DNA of 64,000 bases from contig JAJEKV010000063.1 of NCBI GenBank assembly GCA_021234155.1, positions 2,016,947 to 2,080,946 of the forward strand. The letters run 5' to 3'. This document shows, piece after piece, positions 56,612 to 64,000 of this stretch; position 1 is the first letter of the stretch, and each line of letters opens with the position of its first letter. The position numbers and the translations under genes were made by a program. This DNA comes from Isoetes taiwanensis (lineage: Eukaryota; Streptophyta; Lycopodiopsida; Isoetales; Isoetaceae). The notes under the pieces were generated by a model. It saw nothing but the letters and a program-made list of their open reading frames with translations. It was not told the DNA's origin and did not search any database.

Positions 56612-56893
56612 TTGTATGCACATGCTCTTGCACATACGAAAACTAGAAATAGACTAAAACCAGCACAACTTGAACGATTGGAATTTGTGCGAGAGAACTT
56701 AAGGCCCGTGCGCAAGTTTGAGACAGTGAATACATCTCCTATACAGGTATTGTCCTTTTTAGTTCTTATTTTTTTCTTCTTATTTTTGTGGTCATCGATT
56801 TTAGATGTACATTTATTGTGTGATTGTTTGTAGGTGAATCCAAATGAGATAGATGTCACAAAGACTCCTGATCTTCCACCTCCTAGCCATTGA
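56612..56893 (+). pseudogene. hAT transposase C-terminus (two exons)
   Basis: Exon 56,612-56,746 encodes HTKTRNRLKPAQLERLEFVR, matching the end of the hAT dimerisation region (I-H-T-K-x-R-N-R-L-x5-L-E-x-L-V). An intron with GT...AG (56,747-56,833) follows in phase 0, then VNPNEIDVTKTPDLPPPSH and a stop (56,893). BED finger and catalytic region are not visible upstream, so only the 3' end of the gene is present. Confidence 0.75.
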
Positions 56894-56933
56894 TAGAGAG
56901 ATTTATGAAACATATTTCCAAGAGACTATGAGC

Positions 56934-57175
56934 ATGAAAAGAAGGACGAGGAGTATGACAAGAGATGTAGCATCTTCATCACAAAGACCTTCTACAAGCC
57001 GAATAGGTAGGTGAAGACGAAGAAGAATTTCTACTCGTAGTAGACGTGTGACACGATCAATCTCAGCGGTGGGTCTACCAAATGAAGATGAGCTTGACAT
57101 GATTGAAGAAGAAGAGGTTGGGAGTGAGGATGAGCTTACGGAAGAAGAGCATTTATGGAACATCAGAAACAGAGT
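56934..57175 (+). other. Basic-then-acidic open frame, possible transposase tail
   Basis: Open stretch MKRRTRSMTRDVASSSQRPS and SAVGLPNEDELDMIEEEEVG, interrupted by one TAG. Ends in an acidic run. May be an out-of-frame extension of the hAT tail or an unrelated low-complexity frame. Confidence 0.25.
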
Positions 57176-57179
57176 CTGA

Positions 57180-57955
57180 TGATGAAGAGGACGAAGAAGA
57201 AGGGTGATTATTCATGGATTTCATTTATAAAATATTGTTGTTGTAAAACTCTTTATGTTTTTTATTTTGTGGTTGAAGTAAAACTAGAATTATGAGAAGA
57301 TTTAACTCTTAAATAGACATATTTCGATTTCAAAGCTTTGAGAAATACTTATTTTTCTAGAGTAATATATTTTGGTTCAATTATTTAAAACTTGAAGTTC
57401 TTCATATTAGTTGTTATTGCAACTATTTTAAATGCAATACAAGAATTTATAGTTTTAAAAATTACACGAAGTATTTAACGTACTATACGTATACATATTT
57501 TACGTATTTAATAAGTATTTATAATTTTAAAAAACGTATTTAAAGTACTTTTTAAATGAGAGGTATGCATACGGTATTAATACGTTAAGTATGTATAATA
57601 CCCGTCTGCGTGCCGCGTGCGACAACAACTTTGGAACTGGGGAAACCCACGTAGCATTTGTTGCTCCCGAAACTCTGTGTGAAGCCCTGTTAGGAAACCC
57701 ACTGTAGCCCAGCAGCAAAGACTCTTTTTGTAGCTGCGGAATCCACAGTAGCCAAGACTCTGTGCACATGCTGCGAGAATCTACGCCATGGCGGCCCGAA
57801 ACCCCTGTTGCTATCTGCTGTATCTCCGGGCTCTCATCAGACGACTCTGAATCCGACAGCCCCAGCCCATTTTTATTTGCAGCTATTGCTTTCTCTGCTT
57901 TTTTTTTAAGCTTCTTTTATCTTTTAAGTCTCCGGGCCCACATCCTTCACCTTTG
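57180..57955. other. A/T-rich to mixed non-coding DNA
   Basis: Includes A/T-rich 57,250-57,590 with repeated ACGTATTTA(A) words and 57,640-57,760 with repeated CCACTGTAGCC / CCACAGTAGCC. No gene. Confidence 0.4.
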
Positions 57956-58028
57956 TTCTTGACACGGAGGTTGATGAAGACCAGCCACCTCCCCTTCTTT
58001 GCCCCTTGTTTTATCATCGCCCGAGGAG

Positions 58029-58050
58029 AGAGAGAGGAGGAGAGAGCCCC

Positions 58051-58143
<93 letters not shown>
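58029..58143 (+). repeat. (GA)n microsatellite
   Basis: About 115 bp of GA repeats with a few interruptions. Ser/Leu-rich and Arg/Glu-rich frames crossing it are artefacts. Confidence 0.95.
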
Positions 58144-58146
<3 letters not shown>

Positions 58147-58515
58147 ATTGATATTTCCCACATGTTAGCTTTTTGTGGGAGATGATTAGAGATGATGAGA
58201 GTTCGCGAGAGGGGTGAGAGTGGAAAACCCACTCACCTTTTATAGCTCGAGAGGCAATATTTAAGCAAGCGGCCGGATGGGTCGTTTCCCATCGGGTTGT
58301 GCGATTAAGCTTCACCCTTAGGAATGTTTTTGCCTCCCTAATTTGGCCTTCCTTGAATCTCCCTGTTCTAGCTTGTGTTCTTTGATCTTCTTGGCACAAA
58401 CCCAAAGCTGGATCAAGGCGATTGAGGGCCAAGTAAGCATTATTGTTCAGAATTTCACATTCTTGCATTCCATTTTGCATAATTCAATTTTCTCTTTTGG
58501 AATGAAGAAGATTTC

Positions 58516-59620
58516 ATGAACCCGATTATCTTCATTTTGGCGGTCTTGTTAGATCCTAGACTTGCTAGTATGACAAAGGGCTTGGATCATTCGAAGGCCT
58601 TTGTTCCTCAAGGCGTGAAAAGGAATTTCAGCCAAAAAACCAAGGAAAATGACGGATCGATTATGCGCCCTGTAATTCAAGCACTTGTTGCTTCAAATGA
58701 ACCAAAGAGGACAAAGTAGATTAAATTCCTCGATAGTTTGTGCTAGAAGGACAAACTTTGAGGAGCAAGTAAGAAAGTACATTTACCGCGATGTCACATA
58801 GCGGCAAATTCATGTGGGCAAGGACTTACATGCTTTGCATGGAGCATGTGATATTAAGCATCTAATTACTACGGATAATAACAATTTGATGCAAAAATTG
58901 AAACATTTTGTGGTCTACTATGGAAGCGTGAAGGCTGCGCCTTTCATAAGCAATGAGGGAATATGTTGCACCACGGGGAAAAATTAATTTGTCCGACACA
59001 CAGGTGTTTCTTTTGAATACCGCTTTCATTTCTTTGGATCGTGTGAAAGTGACATGGAATATAATGTTGAACCAGAGTCGTGCAGATATAAAGGCGTTAA
59101 GATGGCTCTTTTGGGTTTTTGACTAGGAATTGTACCGTTGAGCGTGTTGGTCGAAGGAGGAAGAGACATTGGGATCGGTGACATTTATGAGGAGGAAATA
59201 GGGAGTGAAGAGAAGGAGTAGTGAGGATGACTTTCACGATTGTCGACTATGGATTGAAGAAGGCGTTCCCTGTAATGCAGAGCCTTTTAGTGATTTCATT
59301 TCTTTAAATATTTATGATGAAACTATGGATGCAGGTTTTTCGTAGTGCATGCAAAATACTGCTCTTATTTTAGCCATAGCTTAAAGCTTGCATCTGTTAT
59401 TACAATATCTGATTGTCATTCTCTTGTTATATTCTTGTAGAATTTGTACAAACTGGTGTAAGCAATGTGGAGCAGCAAAACCGTCTTATTGGTGCTCCAG
59501 AATTCGTAATTATTGATGAGAGTAGCGAAGATGGTGACAATGCTGCCACAATCATTAGAAGAATGCTCGACATACATAAGGGACAGATAGCTCAGACTTG
59601 ACCGATTTAGAATTGATGTG
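58516..59620 (+). CDS. Unassigned degenerate ORF
   Basis: 58,516-58,719 encodes MNPIIFILAVLLDPRLASMT; the LLDPRL motif is weakly like the L-D-P-R-Y box of hAT transposases. Later blocks include ITTDNNNLMQKLKHFVVYYG (58,870) and GASEFV-type residues near 59,480 (RLIGAPEFVIIDESSEDGDN). Frames are interrupted. A decayed element gene is likely; the family is not established. Confidence 0.3.
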
Positions 59621-59971
59621 GTGAACCGTTTTCGTGCAGTGCCGCAACTAACACATTAAGTATCCCGCCTGGGGAGTACGTTCGCAGTTTAGGGTCCATT
59701 CTTTTTCACATAGTTTATGGTCCATTGTGGGCTATCATGAGCTTCATACTTGAAGTTTGAAATTAGGTAGCAATGAAAAATTGTTGTAACAATTTTCTCA
59801 AACTTGTGTTCCATTGTCTTGTATCCCTTTAGGATTATTCTAAAGATGGCGCTTCCCTTAACGGTTGTCAATGATTCTAACATGCGCTTGTTTGGATTAG
59901 CTGCAACTAAGTAGACCATTTGCTACTATGCCCACATATCAAGATCAACAAACATGTTGATGGACATTACT

Positions 59972-60001
59972 TAGAATAAGAATAAGAATAAGAATAAGAA
60001 T
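59972..60001 (+). repeat. (AATAAG)n, probable LINE 3' tail
   Basis: Four to five AATAAG units. On the minus strand this is a (CTTATT)n run directly at the 3' end of the LINE, as expected for a repeat-tailed LINE. Confidence 0.8.
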
Positions 60002-60782
60002 GATTTTTTATCGTCCACTGAGGCCAATCGGCCTATGGGACCCATAAGGGCCTTGACAAACTTATTCTTGTATGGGTTAAAAACCCAGCCAGAAAGGGTT
60101 TTCGAGGAAAAACCAGTGGCGATAATAAGAATGTTGTCAAAAGCTGTACAAAGTATACATCAATGTATATATACATGTCAAGTGTGTGTGCAGGGACATA
60201 GCTGATCTCGCATGTCCATAACCTCACGAAGATATGATCCGACATCCGATACGGATCTTTGTGCTCAATGTCACATGTAGCGGTGGCTGAGGGCTGACCA
60301 ACTCGACATATCGTGTCGAATTTGATCATATCTTTGGGCAACTTTGAAGGGTATGAGATTCATCCTCAATGACTCCCATTTGGCGACATTAGCCGAGCAC
60401 GTCTGGCGTGGCTCACCAATCCATCTGCCGTCTCAATTCGAAGAAGATGATGTGCCTTTGTGGCGAATGGAGGCAATGAGTGCGCCTTTTCATGGGCAAG
60501 TGGAGTGCCTGCGGTAGCATTGCGGGCCTCGTTCAATGTGGGATTTATGTGTAGAATTTGGTAGTGTCTTTGTCTTGACTTTGTTCAAGGGCATTGGCAT
60601 CCCAAAGCTTCTTTGAGGAAGCAAAAGCGTCAAGATATTACCTCAAGCTATGGCGATCTGCCTCTGTTTGCACATGTATGCTGTGCTCTGCACATTCCAT
60701 CTAGCCAACCATTGAGCTCTCTTTTCCCTCCAGCCCGAGGGCCTTGGTGGCTGCGGCTTTCGCTACCATGATATAAGCTAGT

Positions 60783-61058
60783 TTAGGGAGAGAGCATAGT
60801 CCATATTGACCACCCTCTAAAATAGACAATGTGGCGATCAAGGGCAGCCCTCACGAAGAGGCAGAATCCGTCTCTGTAGTAGAATTTGATATGGAATTTT
60901 GTGGACTTCACCCTAGTGCTCGTACTAAGAGGCTTTACGGACTGCTCCAAGTCATTCAAGTAGCAAGTGATACTCTTGGGCCCCATACTTCCACCCATAT
61001 AAAGGACATGCTCCACTAAGACCTTGAGCAGGGTGTGGTGATGGGCCCAATCATACAA
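60783..61058 (-). pseudogene. LINE C-terminal region
   Basis: 91-codon frame with MYDWAHHHTLLKVLVEHVLY and LNDLEQSVKPLSTSTRVKST, continuous in position with the RT domain. No zinc knuckle seen. Assigned by position. Confidence 0.5.
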
Positions 61059-62191
61059 CTCCAGCTCTATGACTATTGTTTTTGCATTGCATATAGTGCC
61101 TTCCGACTGCCGTCACTTCGTGGCTGTATGGATATGTCCCGGTGCATAGTAGAAGGAAACTCCACTCCCAAATATTTGTATGTGGATGCAACTTCCACAT
61201 TTTGGCCTCGATAGCGGAAGGAGGGACCCTCGGTTGGCGTGAAGATGATATGAAAACCACCTTAGTCTTGGCGGGTTGGCGCGCATATCGGTCGCTTGGC
61301 GAGAATGTGTCGGGGGCATCGAGATAATGCGTTGCATATGCGCTGGTGTGTAAGCTAGGAGGTCCACATCATCGGCATATATTAAGCTGTCGATGATCGA
61401 TAGAAAGGTGAGCTCCATCGCCCCATTATCAACAAGCTAGCTCTCCAATTGATCAATGTAAAGCCCAAACAATGTTGGGGGGAGGGGCATCCACTGGCGA
61501 ACAGATACTACTATCAAATGGTTGGCTTATGCTTACCGGCCCGAGCATCTTTCATTATAGCACATGCCTTTGCATTGCGCAAATCTGGGAGCGCCGGTAT
61601 TGCGGTCTTGCCCATAGTTTTTCGAGAGTACGGTGTCAAAGCGCCCGCCAAAATCCACAAAGCAACAATATAGATCACGGCCGGTTCTGCTTTCTTCAAT
61701 CGAGTTAAGCAATGTGAAGATGTGGTCAATGGTTGAGTCTTGGGAATTGCGAATCTGCACGGGTGAGGGCCGCACCTCTCTTTGCCTCTGCCCGACACAT
61801 CAGCTGCTGCTTTCGAGAATCGGCAAGCAATTTTGCAAACTTGAAGCCCCGACCATGATTGTTGGTGGTGGCTAAGGCGGTGTGGGTCACGCCTTATATA
61901 TGGGAACAACTCTGCTATTAGTCCCGCTGCGGGGAAACCTTCTGTAATGCCTTGTTGAACAAAGGCGTCGGCCTTAGTATTATGGGCGGCCACGCCCACT
62001 TAAGCAATTACGCGCATACCATCCAAGTCACGGGGCTTTCCCATTGGCAAGGCAATTTGCAAGCCTTGTTCCGCGTCAGAATCTGTGATTTCCGCCTTTG
62101 GGCCTTCTTGCAAGGGTAATCTTTGCATGTGCACCGAGGGGTCGTTATTTATTGCAAAGTATTGTCTCCACTTTCGGGAGTGATATTCCAT
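61040..62191 (-). pseudogene. LINE reverse transcriptase domain
   Basis: Minus-strand blocks in order: LQIALPMGKPRDLDGMRVIA (62,050), like the G-K-x-x-G-x-D-G region; RNSQDSTIDHIFTLLNSIEE (61,745), like the ...x-x-S-T-x-D-H-I-x-x-L... box; LYCCFVDFGGRFDTVL, the catalytic F-x-D-F-x-x-x-F-D motif; and IYADDVDLLAYTPAHMQR (61,380), the Y-A-D-D active site. A downstream block (about 61,220-61,140) matches the K-T-K-x-x-x-F / Y-L-G thumb region. Several frames are used. Synthesises cDNA on nicked target DNA. Confidence 0.85.
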
Positions 62192-62829
62192 ATAGGAACA
62201 TCGCGGCTTTCTAAGAACCCTTTGCTAGAAAGGTTTTGGGATGGCGTTCGGGAGGTAAAACATTTCCCTTTGATCTTGTTGCAATGTACACGGCTTTCTT
62301 AGCTTTAAGGAAGATCGCGTGTCTTCATTTACATGTGGGCGTAAAAGCGAGTGCGTGACTTGGCGAAACCCGGCGTTTGTGTTCCTTGCACTCGCATCAA
62401 ACCATTGATTACGTGGGAAGGTTGTGTTCACGGAGGTCCGTCGGCGAGCTTATCCCAAAGCACCTCTGCTTGCTTGATCCCTAAGCACATCGGTCGGTAG
62501 GCACATGCATTTGCTCTAGTGTAGGATATTGTAAAATTTCTGCCGGGTCATCTATAAGCATCACGGGCATAAGCCCCTGCATGTTCATAATCTAATCTTG
62601 GTGAGGGCATGTGAGGAGTTGTTTGCAGGGGTTAAGCACAACTTGCCAAGCCAACTTCAAGTAAAAGTGGTAAGTGGTGCGAGTCGATCTCTTCATCCCT
62701 ATTAGTTTCCCACACGAAAGTGCTTGGCGACATGCATATCTGCTTTCGGGCACTAGCACATAGTCCACCACACTAGATCAGCCCCACGGTTTTCACGCCT
62801 ACAAGTGCTCTTGCGGGTGGAAGGCCAGC

Positions 62830-63430
62830 GTGCTGCTAGTCCATTGCAGATTACGGGTCAAAGATCTTTGCGAGCAAAAGCAGCTGTCGACCATGGCGTG
62901 TGACCTGATTGTCATCGATGTAAAGGTGGCCAAGCTCCTTACTGCGGGGATGCAAGCGCAATATATCATCGGTCAAGGGATCAAATCTCATGGGTTGTTC
63001 TACCCGGTGCGGCGCATTGAAGTCTCCAAAGTATGACCTTTGCAAGCTGCTTATCTTTCTTTGTATGTCATCATATAGATCGACATAGGGGGTCCAGCCT
63101 ATCCACATCAGAGTGGGTGTGATAGAAGTTGCTTTACGCATGTGGAAAGTAGCGGGCTGCCACAAAAGGGGTTTGCTACTGCCCGGTTTTGCTGCGCACC
63201 CACAGTGCAGGTTGTGCTTGCTGTCTTGAACAAGGAGATTGATTGTGCCAAGGTTGTTCGGTAGTAGCGGGCAACCCCCATGCCCCAGCTTTCTGTGCAA
63301 TCATTGAAGATTGAGTAGTCTTTGGTATCGGCAAGTCCCGGGTATCTGTGTCTGCATGCTCCCATGTTTCCATGAGGAAGATGAGATCCATGTCTGCGGC
63401 AAGCCCGAGTTGAGACTATCTCCCTTACGC
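62830..63430 (-). pseudogene. LINE endonuclease domain (EEP family)
   Basis: Read on the minus strand: MDLIFLMETWEHADTD (63,391), matching the apurinic-like endonuclease box with E-T; later YVDLYDDIQRKISSLQ, GDFNAPHRVEQ (the G-D-F-N box) and RHGRQLLLLAKIFD (about 62,870), where the N-x-x-G-R-x-L-L pattern of LINEs is expected. Blocks are spread over three frames, requiring at least two shifts. This domain nicks target DNA. Confidence 0.82.
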
Positions 63431-63440
63431 CATGGGAAGC

Positions 63441-64000
63441 CCGACAATTCGGGGAGACCATGCGGAGGCACAATTCCTATTTGTTGGTAGGCGGCGGTGG
63501 AAGATGGCCGGTGGGGGTGTGGCGGAAGTGGAAGCGGCGAGATGTCGCGAGCAAGCGAAGGTGAAGGCAACTTGGGCGTGTGGCTGTAGCGAAGCCGAAG
63601 CCGGTGCTTTGGCGGAGAGCTGCTGGAGGGTTAGCAAAGATTAAGTAGCGGCATTGGCTGAAGATTTGCATCTTGCCCGAATCCGATCCTGCGGCTCCTC
63701 CTGTGCTGCGAATGCTTTTAACTTTGGTCAACTTCGTGCTGCGGTCATCTTGTTGGGCGGGGTCGAGGTCTCGGTCAACATACAGGGCGGTTCCTTTAGG
63801 CGCCTACCAGCGGCGCGAGGATGGCTGCTTTCACTAGCATCTCAAATGCGTGAGCGTGACCACCCGTGGGCGTGCGGGTCTTTGGGCGCCATGGCATCTC
63901 GCCCTAATAATGTTTACCGGCATGGGGAAAGTCATTCGAGCAGAATCAACACTTGGAGCGGTTAATGAGGGTCCTCCCCTGCCTCTTCGATAGGGGCCAC
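63441..64000. other. GC-rich sequence upstream of the LINE
   Basis: Open frames on both strands (for example plus 63,432-63,644, minus 63,731-63,477) with biased composition. No domain recognised. Could be LINE 5' UTR/ORF1 or flanking DNA. Confidence 0.3.

Larger units (their letters stand above)
60002..63440 (-). mobile_element. LINE (non-LTR retrotransposon), decayed
   Basis: Minus-strand element with endonuclease motifs (63.4-62.8 kb), reverse-transcriptase motifs (62.2-61.0 kb), a 3' region and a hexanucleotide tail (59,972-60,001). It copies itself by target-primed reverse transcription. All reading frames are interrupted, so it is not active as read, although some breaks may be consensus errors. 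The upstream end is uncertain; no ORF1 was identified between 63.4 and 64.0 kb, and the element may run off the window. Confidence 0.85.

Noticed and set aside
57883-58480. Ser/Leu-rich 92- and 177-codon ORFs
   Set aside because: They cross the (GA)n microsatellite, which opens several frames at once.

Overview
The window looks like nuclear DNA of a land plant with a large, transposon-rich genome; a fern or other seed-free plant is my best guess, but nothing here proves it. Plant signs are plant-type split exons (a DNA polymerase delta fragment, a malectin-like receptor-kinase fragment), a PPR-type repeat fragment, Helitron, hAT, LINE and MITE elements, and a base-error pattern that fits plant CG/CHG methylation. 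There is no bacterial operon structure, and no intact ordinary gene was recognised.

Layout. 1-11.3 kb: degenerate transposon-like coding pieces, mostly on the minus strand, embedded in several TGTGGTG/CACCACA-type satellites. 11.4-13.8 kb: a possible miniature LTR element, a pentanucleotide tail, an inverted repeat and short tandem repeats. 13,849-18,360: a complete-looking non-autonomous Helitron that has captured three correctly ordered exons of the DNA polymerase delta catalytic subunit. 18.4-21.1 kb: simple repeats and a strand-biased GC-rich block. 21,089-37,396: an approximately 8.16-kb direct tandem duplication; each copy carries a minus-strand Helitron 5' end and exons of a malectin-like receptor kinase. 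37.4-38.0 kb: a PPR fragment.

39.4-52.5 kb is the most unusual part. Five tandem arrays (period about 54-58 bp) of a shared hairpin with core GCACCGT-GGC-ACGGTGC separate short ORF modules. The ORFs include candidates for all four core histone folds: H4-like and H2B-like on the minus strand (39.4-40.2 kb), H2A-like and H3-like on the plus strand (43.4-44.8 kb). A 322-bp MITE with perfect 22-bp inverted ends and a CTAT duplication is nested in one array. An endogenised large DNA virus or a large unclassified mobile element is a reasonable hypothesis, but no capsid, packaging or replication hallmark gene was recognised. 49.8 kb holds a second Helitron 3' end.

52.5-55.4 kb: an unrecognised minus-strand degenerate gene. 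56.1-57.2 kb: a Helitron-like hairpin and a hAT transposase C-terminus. 58.0 kb: a GA microsatellite. 58.5-59.6 kb: an unassigned ORF. 60.0-63.4 kb: a minus-strand LINE with endonuclease and reverse-transcriptase motifs. Comparison of the two 8.16-kb copies suggests that many frameshifts are consensus errors at CAG/CTG/CG sites, so 'broken' here often cannot be told from 'mis-sequenced'.
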